Below, in pieces: positions 23,276-34,235 of a DNA stretch of 64,000 nt; the stretch's first letter is position 1, and each line of letters starts with the position of its first letter. The stretch spans positions 1 to 64,000 of the forward strand of contig DF239316.1 of NCBI GenBank assembly GCA_000507305.1, given 5' to 3'. The notes under the pieces were generated by a model that made no database searches, was not told the origin of the DNA, and was given only the letters and a program-made list of their open reading frames with translations. The stretch is from Breviolum minutum Mf 1.05b.01 (Eukaryota; Sar; Dinophyceae; Suessiales; Symbiodiniaceae). The position numbers were made by a program, and so were the translations under genes.

Positions 23276-23954
23276 AGTTGATGAACATCAACAATGTGTG
23301 GATTGCACAGCTGGGAGCTAGGAGTGGCCTTATCTGCTTCTCTTGCATCATCCGAAACGACAAGCCTGGGTTGATTCAAACATCTGAATGATTCTGGAAG
23401 TTATCTGATTCACAAAATTTTTCCTGCTATTCTTGTCAACTTTTAATTGCCTCAATGGCAGTCTATGATGTGATCAAGTCAACAAACCAGCGCTGAGTGG
23501 CGTCATATTCTGCAAGGGCATGTTTGGGCGACGTAGTGGTGAGGAGAAGGTCCTCAGCATGTCAGGAAAAGGTCCAGGGTTCCCTCAACGCAAGCTGACT
23601 GAACAAAAGCATGTAGGAGCACTGGGCAATAGACTTGCTGGGCAATGGTGAAGAAGGCACCTGATCATTCAAACAAATGTGATTAAGAGAAGCGTTCATC
23701 TCCTGTAGATTCCTGACTACATGAACTGCTGACTAAATAAACTGCTAGGAAGGCATCCCGCCATCCCAGCATTCCTTTCTTTGCAACAGCATGCCGCCAT
23801 CTGAGCAATGGACCGTTTTTGCCAAACCTCTCGGTGGTGCAGCTGGCCTTAATGATACCGGTAGTTATCCCTAATGCTTTCGACGCAGTGCAGCTGCTGG
23901 GAATCGTTGCATTTGACACACAGGCTCTGGAGTCGCTTTGGCTACCTTCGAGAA

Positions 23955-24095
23955 GCATGTTTCACTGACTTTGCTTCACCATATTGTGCATCCTTGGCTT
24001 GTGAAAATGGATCCTTGCCTTCTGCGGGGAACCAGGCAGTCCTTATTCCGGAAAAGATTTCAACAAGCAGGCGCACAGTGGGAAAACTCGTGGCT
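23955..24095 (-). CDS. single exon of an unrecognised gene
   Basis: The frame encodes VRLLVEIFSGIRTAWFPAEG and DPFSQAKDAQYGEAKSVKHA, and ends at a CGAAG|GTAGCC donor. The opposite strand is also open here (23938-24129), so orientation rests on the acceptor, the donor and the strand of neighbouring genes. I do not recognise it. Confidence 0.35.
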
Positions 24096-24529
24096 TACGA
24101 ATTACTTGTGGTTTGAACTTCTGCCTTAAGGACTATGACTAACAGCAAATATACACTCACTACTGACAGTCACAATTTAGAATCAAGTATTCATGAATGC
24201 TGCAAATATCTTCAACCATTTCTTTTGGAGACACTCTTTTCAAATATCGTCACTGTAAGCCTCCAACTTGGCGGGCCATTCTCCTAACATCACCATTCAC
24301 CAAGTGATGGACATCAACCGTGGTCACTTTCACAGAGTTCTCTTGCCTCCATACGAGGTGGACATCGTGGTCGTACCACACCAGGAATTCCAACATCCTG
24401 CGACTTTCTCACCAAGGTCCAAGGTTTTTCAATGAGAACTGGCATAACATGAATCAACACAGGGATATCATTGGGAACTAACAGAATGTAGAACTACCGA
24501 TCCATTCTTGGCAGAACCGAGAGGTCAGG

Positions 24530-24733
24530 GGGTCACCCGCGCACACACTCTGGAGTCACAAGTACACACAGGCACAATTTTGCATCATTTTTTCCACCCA
24601 GAGTCACCCGCGCACACAGACTGGAGTCACGTGCGCACACAGCCATTTTCCAGAGTCACCCGCGCACAGACTGGAGTCACAAGTACACACAGGCACAATT
24701 TTGCACCATTTTTTCCACCCAGAGTCACCCGAT
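24530..24733. repeat. minisatellite, about three units of 50-72 bp
   Basis: The words GAGTCACCCGCGCACA, CTGGAGTCAC and AAGTACACACAGGCACAATT recur three times, with the middle unit shortened. A (GGTGG)n G-rich run follows directly at about 24735-24762 and could form a quadruplex on the plus strand. Nothing else is seen in this stretch. Confidence 0.8.
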
Positions 24734-24792
24734 AGGGTGGGGTGGGGTGGGGTGGGGTGGGGATGATGACATTCTTTTGCACTTGCACACAT

Positions 24793-24918
24793 GTTCAAAG
24801 CGCTGCGCAATGGACTGCTTCGGTACATACTTTACACATGTCCAAACCTGTAATGTAACCCGTGCTCAAAGTGCTACGCAATGGACTGCTTCGGTACATA
24901 CTTTACACATGTCCAAAA
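24793..24918. repeat. direct repeat, two 52-bp copies
   Basis: The copies at about 24793-24846 and 24866-24918 share GCAATGGACTGCTTCGGTAC and ACTTTACACATGTCCAAA with only two or three differences. They lie between two minisatellites and have no obvious function. Confidence 0.75.
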
Positions 24919-25019
24919 AGCATTGTTATGAACCTGACAACCTGCACACATGGAGCACACAAAATACGCGGCTGTAAGAACAAAGGTGTACATACAGCAA
25001 AACCATTCCGTGTCTGCAG

Positions 25020-25165
25020 ACGAGGCCCTTGGCCGCGTGTACAGATCAGGCCCCTGACCGCGTGTACAGACGAGGCCGTTACCCTTGCGACCCTGGCCAG
25101 AACCATCCGCGTGTACTTGCGACCCTGGCCCAGAACCATCCGCGTGTACTTGCGACCCCAGAAAG
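25020..25165. repeat. GC-rich short tandem repeat
   Basis: Units built from CCGCGTGTACAGA and TTGCGACCCTGGCC recur five or more times. On the minus strand the repeats stay open as part of a 154-codon frame (24874-25338) with a GSQVHADGSG-type repeat, so the tract could be translated, but repeats in open frames arise easily by chance. Confidence 0.7.
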
Positions 25166-25199
25166 CGCGTGCACAGCCGACCCCCTGACCGAATCGAGA

Positions 25200-25710
25200 G
25201 TGCAACAAATTGCTGAATCTCAACTGAACTCTTGATTCTTGCCTCATCGTCATCCGACTCTTCTTCCAGTGGTCTCTTTGGCCGTCTTGGGTCTATGACT
25301 GTCTGAGTGCAACAAACTGTGAGTGAAGATCGAATCAAATCAAATCAAGCAATCACAAAAAAACGTCCAAATGAGGCTCCAAACAACCTTTCGGCTTGGT
25401 GGCTCCTGCCTGCCCTGACAGGTTCATGTTTATGGCCCAATGTTATTTCTATTTCTTACAAACAAGAAGCAAACCACTTCCTAGATGCGATTGGTACATC
25501 AGCGCATGTGGGTGGACCCTTGTGCGCAGCAGTTTTTCCCCCTCTAGATGGAATCTTTCGCAATGCATTACCTCATTAATCCACCACAACATGGGATGAA
25601 ACTTCTTGTTGAAGCAACAAGGAGCAAGTAGTGCCTCTGCAGCGACGAATGCGATAGGATCACGTTTTTTGCTGGGTTCCTCCTCTTCTTCCACCTCCTG
25701 CAAATGCTTG
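25200..25710 (-). CDS. unrecognised gene with acidic and lysine-rich exons
   Basis: One exon (about 25590-25705) encodes EVEEEEEPSKKRDPIAFVAA after a CTTGCAG acceptor. A second (about 25200-25300) encodes IDPRRPKRPLEEESDDDEAR and SSVEIQQFVAL. Both are strongly charged and share a style typical of nuclear or disordered proteins. No family is recognised, and the 3' end runs toward the minisatellite region. Confidence 0.35.
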
Positions 25711-26354
25711 ATACATCTTGATACAGGGAGCATGAACTTGCAATCATGCAAGTTGCGATAATGATGTCCTTCCCAACGCAACGAATGTGACTACATCATA
25801 ACCAATGTACAATATCATTGTACAGTACATCTTTTGAAGATCATCAAACATCACTGCCTGACAAGACTTCCAGACTCAAAATATCACTTCAACTTGAGAA
25901 GATAAAAGTCACTGCCTTACTCTGCGTTGGGGTAGTTGATGAACCCATCACAATCTCACGCCTTCCGGCATCAAGAAGTGTCAAAAACCCACAAGCCAAG
26001 AGTTTCAAATGAACCCAAACAAATCAAAGTGACAGTCGTCCCACCTGGCTTGTCCAGCAGGCGCGACACTTCCAATCTGAGCAACCAGGTGGCAGTACTG
26101 CTATCGCACTGCTCTATCAGCTGCCGTTGGATTAAGCGTTTACTTGGTAAGGTCATCACTTCTGGCTATGCAAAACCTTGAATATCAATGTAGATGTTTG
26201 CAACAAGTACAACCATCTTGGAATATTTTGAATATGGAATTGGAGATTCATCAATAAGAATGATCCAAAAATTGTTATAAATTGGATGTCAATGGATTAT
26301 TTCAAGTTTAAAATCGTGTTTTTTCGCTTTCCAGGCATTCATCATTTGCGACAC

Positions 26355-27350
26355 CTCTCCGACAGAACCTTTGAGGCTCTTACACCACCTCTCTTGTCCA
26401 GGTCCTCCTTCTCTCGATGCTGATGCTGATGTTGATGCTTCTTTCTCTCCCTCAAGTTGGAATATCTACCACAGTACAACCAGCCGTTTTCACTGACAGC
26501 TTTTTGCAGTGAGTGTTTTTTTTTGTTTACTCTGCCATGGGGCATGTCTTAAAGTATCCTCAAAAAATCCAAGACCATCCACACCTAAAATCGCGTCTAT
26601 TTCCTGAGTAATATATATATATATAAATAAGATTATTATAATATTATATTTCCGGTTCGTGTTCGTGCTCAAACTGGAAGTGAAACCATAGTTAAAGCAA
26701 GGACATATACCGGCTAATTTCTTGCCGTTTCCCATGGCAAAAAATCCCTGAGCACCGAACGGCAATTCACCTCGGGCCTCTGCCTGGGTCAACACACTAC
26801 TCTTCCAAGGGACATTTTTTTTTCAGGCTCCATGTTTTTTTTTTGGGTGTAAATACCATTGTACACATTGTAATTTCTCATGATTTCAAAATTTAGTATA
26901 TGATTAATTATACGGAAATTATCATTACATCGTATCATGTTTATCATGATTACAGGATAGTGATTACGACTTATGATAGCTCATCCTTTGAACCTGTTCT
27001 TGGCATGCTAAATGACCCACCAGTGATATCAGTACCTTGCCCCAAGGGGCGCCTCCGCCTTAGCTTTCAATTTGGCAAAAGCCGCACCAAAGACACTGCT
27101 TTTGGCAGGATCGCTGGAGCCCTTGTCAGACTCAGCCTCAAAGCATAAAATTCCACATACAAACTTCCACAAATTTCATGCTCCTTCTGAGGAAACATGT
27201 AAACAATTTGTAAAAATCTTTGGAAATCATGGCAAAAGTATCACATCTTTTTTTAAGCCATGGAGCTACAGGCTTTTCCATTGGCTTCTCTGTGTCCTCT
27301 GGACTTGCGGCCTCAAAAACACATTTCTCAATGCAGGGAATGCGCATGGA
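26355..27350 (-). CDS. unassigned exons, possibly one gene
   Basis: Four minus-strand stretches look coding: about 27240-27340 (FEAASPEDTEKPMEKPVAPW), 27035-27145 (SDPAKSSVFGAAFAKLKAKA), 26705-26790 (EARGELPFGAQGFFAMGNGK), and 26355-26600 (AILGVDGLGFFEDTLRHAPW and REGGPGQERWCKSLKGSVGE). Order and strand agree, but the joins are not fixed. No domain is recognised. Confidence 0.35.
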
Positions 27351-28026
27351 ATGGATGTGCTATGCAAAAATGCACAAAATTAAGTGCGACAATATGTGTT
27401 TTTCAGCGCCAAGTTGCAACCATCGGTTGCAAATTCTCTGGGCGGATTGCTAGCTGGCCTCATTCCAAAACACAAGCAGCTTGGTACCTAAAGCCGACTA
27501 GATGTCAGTTGTTGCCATGACAATGAGGAGCTTACTTCCAGACTCCAGCTTCACAATAAGTCTCCCAGGCCTCAATGATATTAATGAGGAAAAATCTCAT
27601 GAAACGAGCTAGTGAAAAAAAAAGGACTCATGGGCTATCATATCAGTCAAGCACAACTTCTGGCAATTGAGTTGAAAAGGTTTTTTGCGATTGAAACATC
27701 ATCGAACATTTTGGCATAAACATGTATGAAGGATTATAAAGTCAAGAGGTGATCAAGGCATATCAAGGTTCACAATGGTTCACAGAACTGGACTTAGTCT
27801 ACAAATCAAGCGATCACTGGGCATGAAACTGGGAAGCATCGTTGATCCGAAGCACTTCCGCTTTGCAGCCATTTAGGTCCGGCCTACCGAGCCATTGTGC
27901 GCCTATGAAACCATATGAAATCCTTCATACAGTAAGTCATCTGCAGTCGCAAGGCATTGAGCATGACATGATACTAAGTCAAAATGCTTCAACCTTCTCA
28001 CATGTTGGGATTCGGGATGCATGATG

Positions 28027-28935
28027 AAACTGCACCGGAACGGCCTTTTCTCAAGGGAGCTTAGTCTCACAATCTCGCCTTCCTGCGCTAGCATGAAAGC
28101 TTCAACACTGTCGGCAGGATCTAGCAAGGCACTAGGAAAATCTTCGTGTATCTGCAGAGATGCGAAGCAATGTATCATGATGTATCATGTGCAGTTCATG
28201 GAAGTACATAATCCCCATATCCATGCAACCCCAACTCGCAGCATGTCGAGCTACTATTTCCAAGCAGGTCACTAGGAGCAACGCCAACATGCTGTCCTTG
28301 AAGGCTACACTAGGAGACTGGCTGAGTCTTGGATCTTTCGGCCTGAGGAAACCATTGCGCTTCACCTTGTGGTTGTCTCATCATGCCATGCCTTTGATAC
28401 AACCTGCCCGTCTTAGAATCCCATCCCATACCATGCCACAGATTGGAAATCTGTGATGTCCAAGATGTCCCTCAAGGCCTGGGAGTTGTAGAAACCTTGC
28501 TTTGCTCGTCGATCCATGAGAGGAACTCCTCAATGGCTCACATAGATTGTCAATGACCATGATCCACACTGTTACAAATATGTGTATATATTCATGCGTA
28601 ACATAATTATATAGACATACAAATACACCTTCAACAAAGTACAACAATGTATTATAAATATATTATAAATCCATCAGTCTTATAGTCTTTATATGTCTTT
28701 ATATGTGTGATATCGTTCAATATAGTGTAGTGGATCATAATATATATATATATAATACCGATACATGATTCGTAGTCAGTAGTTCTGCAGAAGTAGAGAG
28801 CCTGTCTGAGACATTGGGGGGACTCTGTAGTTTCTGCAAGTCTTGATCCCCATGCCCCAATGCCATCATGACTAGGCTTGAGCAGCTCCTCGAAATCTTC
28901 CGCTTTAGCTTCTGTCGGAAGATGTGGCTTCAACT
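28027..28935 (-). CDS. unassigned exons of one or two genes
   Basis: Three stretches read as exons: about 28800-28933 (PTEAKAEDFEELLKPSHDGI), 28418-28525 (RRAKQGFYNSQALRDILDIT, then a stop) and 28027-28155 (FPSALLDPADSVEAFMLAQE). The middle one ends in an in-frame stop, so at least two genes are involved if all are real. An AT-rich microsatellite lies at 28738-28756 between the first two. Confidence 0.35.
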
Positions 28936-28979
28936 CTTCTCCTCAGTTTGGTATGCGGGACCCTTGAGACACCTTACTC

Positions 28980-29450
28980 ATGTCTGATGACCTAGTGGAC
29001 GCAAAAAACCTTACATTCCAGACTTATTCTGGAGTCCACCCAGGACTACGATTGCAAGTAGCAACACTTGACTTGTTGCAATGGAGCAAGACTTGTAACA
29101 TTCCCCATCCTTTTTGGCTTTCGCTTACCAAACGGTATCCGGCAATCAGAACATATTGGGCGCCTTTGGCCCTGCTCCTGCAACACGTTTACCTCCAAGG
29201 CTCTTGGAAGATCTTGGAAGGCACGTTTCTGCGAGAAGTTGACGAATCTCCGAAGGAGCAGGTTCGGACGTCCCCTTCGCAGTCAAAGGACAGAACTTCT
29301 GATCGTGCTAACAGCATCAAGTACTTCTCCATGGCTGCATTTCAGGGAACTGTTGGGCGATATCATGCGATAAGAGCAGCTGGGCTTCACGGTCTGTGTC
29401 AACGCCTTTGTCTCTTGGCATCCTCGAAAACCCTGGATTCCATTGCGTAA
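28980..29450 (+). other. 156-codon plus-strand ORF of uncertain status
   Basis: This is the longest ATG-started plus-strand frame outside known gene shadows. It encodes TYSGVHPGLRLQVATLDLLQ and similar stretches, with no recognised domain. A minus-strand frame in the same region (encoding ICSDCRIPFGKRKPKRM) is also open. Orientation cannot be decided from sequence alone. Confidence 0.2.
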
Positions 29451-31250
29451 TATTCCTGCTGCTGTTTTTGCATGAGCAGAAAGATATTATACCTTGCATC
29501 ATGATAGGCTTTCAATGTCAGATCTGTGCTGGGCTCCATTAGCTTCCCGGTTTTAGACATCATAGACAGATGAAAACTCCCCAGCCGCTGTGGCTGCCAA
29601 CATAGCACTGCCGCGAATGACATCAGCTCCAGGATTGTCTGTGCAACAGAAAGGCAAGCCAAGAACATTGCAGTGCTCCTGAAGGTCCACCACAAACATG
29701 CACAGCTTTGATGCTTGTGATTCCTTCATCAACCCTGACAGAATTGATCGTTTCAACAATTGCTCGGGTGGAGTGTGAAAGGGCCTGCACAGTAGCTAAG
29801 TACAGTATTCCCAATGTTTCAATGGACGTTGCTCTCATGTTGTCACCTGTAGGACCCAAACCAATCATGCTACCTCGCAATGAAGGATCGGCCAAAGGTG
29901 ATCGATTACCATTGAAGTCTGGACCGACAAAAACTCCCCGCGTTGGCACCACACCGTGCTTGGTGGCCAATTCCAATGTTTTGGACAAACCAACGACTTG
30001 GTTTGTCCAAAACATTGCAGAATTGGCCACCAAGCACGGTGTGGTGCCAACGGTAAATTCCGATGCTTCGCCAACATCTGGATGTGTTCAAATAGAACGT
30101 CTGCAGGTTTTTTCCCCAAAGACATGGCCTCTGAAACTGCAAAGCTGGAAACGCTGCAGGCAGCTCCAGCGGCACTTTGTCCTGCCTCATGCAGAAAGAG
30201 TCCTGGTACCATGGCAGAGTCGAAGGGTCCCCAAACCCCTGGCACTCGGAATGCCTTATGACTGGAAGTCATATGACAAGCTGAGGTGCCAGCAATCAAA
30301 GCCATGCATGCTTCCAATGGTGGCCATGAATCTGACGGTGCAGCACCCAAACAACCAAGACCTCCAGCATGAGCATCAATTGCTCCAACTCCCACAACGG
30401 TTGACTTCGAAAGTCCAAGGTCCTCCGCTGCCTTTGTGCCCAAACGTGCAACAACATTCCCGACGCCTTTCACATCGTTTCTCGTCCCGATTTTGGTGAG
30501 TGGCAAATCACTAAGACCCGCGGCCTCAAAAAAACTTTCATCCCAGTCATGCCTCTGGGCATCAAAATTCCACTTGCAAACCACTGTGCACTGGCTGCGG
30601 ATGCCACTGCCACAAAAGTCAGTGGCCCTATGCATCAAGTAATCAGCTAGGTCATAAAAGTGCGTTGCAGCCACATAGGTCTTTGATTGGTATTTCTTCA
30701 GCCAAGCCAGCTTTGGTAGCTCCATTTCAGGGAAGACCTGCCCACCCACAAAATCTAATAATCTGTGCTTGGACCTATTGATTCTGATGGCTTCATCAGT
30801 GGCGCGATGATCGCACCACATAATGATATCATAAGCATAACCTGGACCTTTGGGGACATCTGAAACATCACCTCCCACTGCCAGTGCTACATCACCATGA
30901 CAAACAAGGGAGCAGGTCGCATCAAAGGCAATTGCACTGATATCTTCAGAATTCATGGATGACTCAATTACAGCTTGACGAATTGATATGCAACATGCAC
31001 ACCAAATCTCTTCGGCACTTTGTTCGAAATGCCCCGACTCTGATTGGCGAATTTCTATTCGCCAATCAGAGCCAGGGCATTTCGAACAAAGTGCGGAAGA
31101 GATTTGGTGTGCATATTGCACATCAATTCGTCAAGCTGTAATTGAAATGTTCTGGATGGAACTTCCGAGCAAATTCCCATTGATATCGAAAACACCAGCT
31201 CGGACACTTCCGGTTCCAACATCTACTCCAATGAAGCACCGCTTTGCCAT
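29399..31250 (-). CDS. FGGY: FGGY-family carbohydrate kinase, intronless and disrupted
   Basis: FGGY kinases phosphorylate sugars; this one resembles the eukaryotic FGGY/YDR109C group that acts on D-ribulose. The start is an ATG at 31250, encoding the phosphate-binding motif CFIGVDVGTGSVRAGVFD. Downstream come EQSAEEIW, FDATCSLVCHGD, IIMWCDHRATDE, VVGVGAIDAHAGGLG, ALIAGTSACHM, VPGVWGPFDSAMVPG, GPDFNGNRSPLADPSLRG, LYLATVQALSHSTR and VCGGPSG, in family order, to a stop at 29399. The near full family length is present without introns, unlike its neighbours. Four lesions break it: inverted duplications at 30964-31145 and 29941-30052, and frame-shifting losses near 29680 and 29560. The first duplication puts a stop 37 codons from the start. 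Either the gene is a decaying retrocopy or transferred gene, or the assembly is wrong at these points. Confidence 0.9.
29941..30052. repeat. inverted duplication of kinase coding sequence, 53/55-bp arms, 4-bp loop
   Basis: Arms 29941-29993 and 29998-30052 are reverse complements apart from a 2-base indel and an adjacent change. The loop is CGAC. The 29941-29993 arm encodes the expected kinase residues (SKTLELATKHGVVPTRG), so the other arm is the extra, inverted copy placed on the gene's 5' side. Confidence 0.95.
30964..31145. repeat. inverted duplication of kinase coding sequence, 89-bp arms, 4-bp loop
   Basis: Arms 30964-31052 and 31057-31145 are reverse complements with about five mismatches. 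The loop is TTCT. The 30964-31052 arm encodes the expected residues (IRQSESGHFEQSAEEIW), so 31057-31145 is the inverted extra copy, again on the gene's 5' side. Its outer end shares TCAATT with the kinase sequence it rejoins. Confidence 0.95.
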
Positions 31251-31259
31251 CGTAATGAA

Positions 31260-33390
31260 CAGCAGGCAAATATGCTTTTGTTGATACGAGGGTGGCTACA
31301 TGTGCAAAAGTCGGACGGGCATTCCCTCTTGCATAGGCTTATTGCAGTCCTTTTGCACATATATAATGAATTGGAATTATGAAGATACAATATTGGAGCT
31401 GTCCATCATATTCCAATCATGCCACCTCAATAGAGCATTGTTGCCAGTGCAAATCTCTGGAAGCCTTCTGATCTTTCATCAAAATCCAGAAAGGTACATC
31501 AACAACGCTGAGGTTGACACGGAGGATTCCGGAATTGCAGGTGGGCTGCCCTAAGCGGGCGCACACCAGCCCTACCAGCACCTCAGACTGTCTAACCCAA
31601 CCATTTCCAACCAGTATCTAGTAGATCTAGGGCTTGATTTGTTGGGAATCATGGAACATGGAATGGGACGTGGTTGGGCAATGTCGGTAGGCTGAGATTT
31701 GGTAAACCCCACCAGCCAGGCTTCAGCACTGGAAGGGCATCACATTGAGATCCGACCACCTGCATGCAACTGCCATTCTGCATGCAACAGCTGCAACAAC
31801 GTCTTTTGTATGGACGTGTTTCCCAATCTGTAAATGGTGTCATATATGAAGTATTATCACGCTTGTGAAGGGTGGAAAACCAAGAACCCCCAATGATGTG
31901 TATTCATTCTTTCTTACTTAATTACAAACTGAGGCAAATACTTGTCGCAACCTTTCGGTTATTGTGGCCTTGGTAATCAAAGCATGGCAAAAATTGGCAA
32001 AACATATGCAAACAAAATATGGAAACACCTCACCATGTTTCACCATGATCTGAACATTGAAACTAACTGCATCAGAAAGGCCGGCTGCAGCTTGCTGCTG
32101 TTGCTGCTACTAGTGCCTTGGGTTCAATGCTTCATGGCTGGATGGGCCCGAGACAATCTCTTTCTCTCTCGCTGAATCTGTTGCTTGCGGGGGTGCACTT
32201 GGAGTCTTAGAAGATTTGATTCAATCATCAAGCCGGTTGTTTCATTAGCAAACAGGTCTAAGATCATTCTTATGACTGCCTTCATGCTGCATGAGGCATT
32301 TTGCATCATTTTGCCTTCCATGGATTGTTGTGATGCACTCAGGCAGCAACTGTTGCCTACGGAGACGCAGACCTAGAATCTCAACCAGGAAATGCCAAAC
32401 ACAACGAAACACTCAAGATTTTCGTGCCGGTGGTTGCAAGCAAGGGCGCCTTCTGAACGCTTCTTGTTGTAGAAATTTGCTTCATTGAGCTAGAGTTATG
32501 TCGGCCATTGTAGCTTATTCTAGAAAATTTAGCAACTTGAAAACAATGGGGTAAACAAGCAAAAAAAAAGGAAACCATAAATGCAAAAAAAAATGGCTTG
32601 GCACAAAAGGATGCAAAAAAAACAATTGTACAACGCAATAGTAAAGGTCATGAGTTAGAAAACCAGGCAAAAGAAACAAAACACATGCACTTCTAGGATG
32701 CATTTTTTTTCTTTCTTTTGCTTTTGTTTTTTTGTTTGTGATTGCTTGTGTTTGCTTTTGTTTTGCTTTATTTTGTTTTTACTTGCTATTTGCTTGTGAT
32801 TGCTTTTATTTTGCTATTTTTTTGTTTTTTTGTTGCTTTTTTTGCTGTTTTTTTTCCTGTTTTTTTTTGCTGACTGCTTTTTTTGTTTTTTTTGCTTGCT
32901 CTTTGCTTGTGTTTGCTTTTATTTTGCTTCTTTTTTGCTTTTATTTTGCTTTTTTTGCAGTGTTTTCTGCTTTTTTTGCTGACTGTTGTTTTTTTTTGCT
33001 TGCTCTTTGCTTGTGTTTGCTTTTGTTTTGTTTTTTTTTCTGCTTTTTATTTGCTTTTTTTCTGCGTGTTGTTTTGCTTGCTTTTTCTTTGCATTTTTTT
33101 TGCAAATTCATTTTGCTTTTTTTCTCCTTTTATTTTCCATTTTTTCAAGTTTATGTTTTTCTAGAATTAGCTAAGAACTGGATGACATAAAGCTAGAGTA
33201 TGCACATTGCTGATATGCATTGATATGCTAATTGCAAATATCAGCAGTACTATGTAGCATGGATACGACTCGAGAATGCTATCCTGGCCTCTTGCTCTGG
33301 GGCACTGCCTGCTCAAAGTTTGAGACATTGTGACCAGAAATGCAGAGACTTTTGAGCTTCAAAATCTTGACCTATACGATCAGTTTGCTT
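31260..33390. other. no supported gene
   Basis: Only short frames are present. The notable content is the low-complexity tract listed separately at 32700-33150. The rest looks like ordinary intergenic DNA. Confidence 0.5.
32700..33150 (+). repeat. low-complexity TTTTGC-rich tract
   Basis: About 450 bases consist of variations on TTTTGCTTTT and GCTTGTGTTTGC with very few A residues on this strand. The strong strand asymmetry keeps plus frames open and yields a false 152-codon ORF rich in Phe and Cys. Internal words such as TTTGCTTGCTCTTTGCTTGT recur, indicating slippage-type expansion. Confidence 0.85.
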
Positions 33391-33612
33391 TCAGCTTCCG
33401 CCTTTGCCGCGATCAGCACTCCGACTTCGGTCGTAGTCGGCATGGGACTCGACACCTGGACTGCTGCTCCTGATGGAATCTGATGCACCAAGCCATTTAG
33501 CATGGTCACGAGGAGTTGTAAGAACGTCTGTCCTGCTACGGCCGCTCCCTCGGATGATTGCCCCTAAGGGAACATCTGTTGCTGTACCTCTCTGCAAGAA
33601 ATGGAAGCGTCT
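33391..33612 (-). CDS. C-terminal exon of an unrecognised, arginine/serine-rich protein
   Basis: After a CTTGCAG acceptor the frame encodes GAIIRGSGRSRTDVLTTPRD, a hydrophilic stretch, and ends DYDRSRSADRGKGGS then a stop. The RS dipeptides and glycines suggest a nuclear RNA-associated tail, but this is only a compositional hint. Upstream exons are not identified. Confidence 0.4.
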   Translation of the reverse strand, partial: RRFHFLQRGTATDVPLGAIIRGSGRSRTDVLTTPRDHAKWLGASDSIRSSSPGVESHADYDRSRSADRGKGGS

Positions 33613-34235
33613 AGGCATCACATGAGCATGTCACAACAAACAAATCTGTTAAATCACAAACTGGTGTCATGTTGAATCTGTGCAAGCCTGAAGGAGACAT
33701 GCCAATTCACCACAAAGGGAAGGAAACCATCACCAAATAGAGAATATATCATATATAGATGTTTTAAAGTTTTTAGTCACCATCCTGTTGTCTTTTCTAA
33801 AAAAATACTGCTTTTGATGCTTCTTGCTAATTAAGAAGTTCTAGTAGTTCTGTCATCCCCTAAAGCAATCTCAAAAGATGTTTAAAAAGTATCTGCCAAG
33901 CTCTGGTTTCCTGAAACTTCTCCATGCTAGTCTTCCGTTTCAGTCATTGAGCTTGATCATTGGCGAGCATTGGACAGTAGCCATATGTAGCCATCACAAA
34001 CACCATGCTTTCCTTGAGGAAAGATTTGTGGCTATGACACTCAGCTGGCGAGCCTTTTTGAAGGGGCTCAGAGATTTACATCTGGCCGAAAATCTGCAAA
34101 GCACCTATACATACCAATTATCAACTTCAAGGCGCAGTTTAGATGTTGCCATCTTCTCGCGAAAAAGAAAACGGTGTTGGCATTCTCAGCAATCCGTGGA
34201 TTAAAAACTTCTGGTGGGCTCTTGTCAACTGACCT

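Noticed and set aside
24530..25165. Possible CRISPR-like array
   Set aside because: Repeat units touch each other, vary in length and lack unique spacers of constant size; the genome is eukaryotic.
24874..25338. Minus-strand ORF of 154 codons as a gene
   Set aside because: Most of it is tandem-repeat DNA; only the 25200-25300 part looks like an exon.
29708..30499. Plus-strand ORF of 263 codons
   Set aside because: It lies on the opposite strand of the FGGY kinase and is kept open by the inverted duplication at 29941-30052; its protein has no domain, while the minus strand carries clear family motifs.
32732..33190. Plus-strand ORF of 152 codons rich in Phe, Cys and Leu
   Set aside because: It is a by-product of the TTTTGC low-complexity tract, which rarely forms stop codons.
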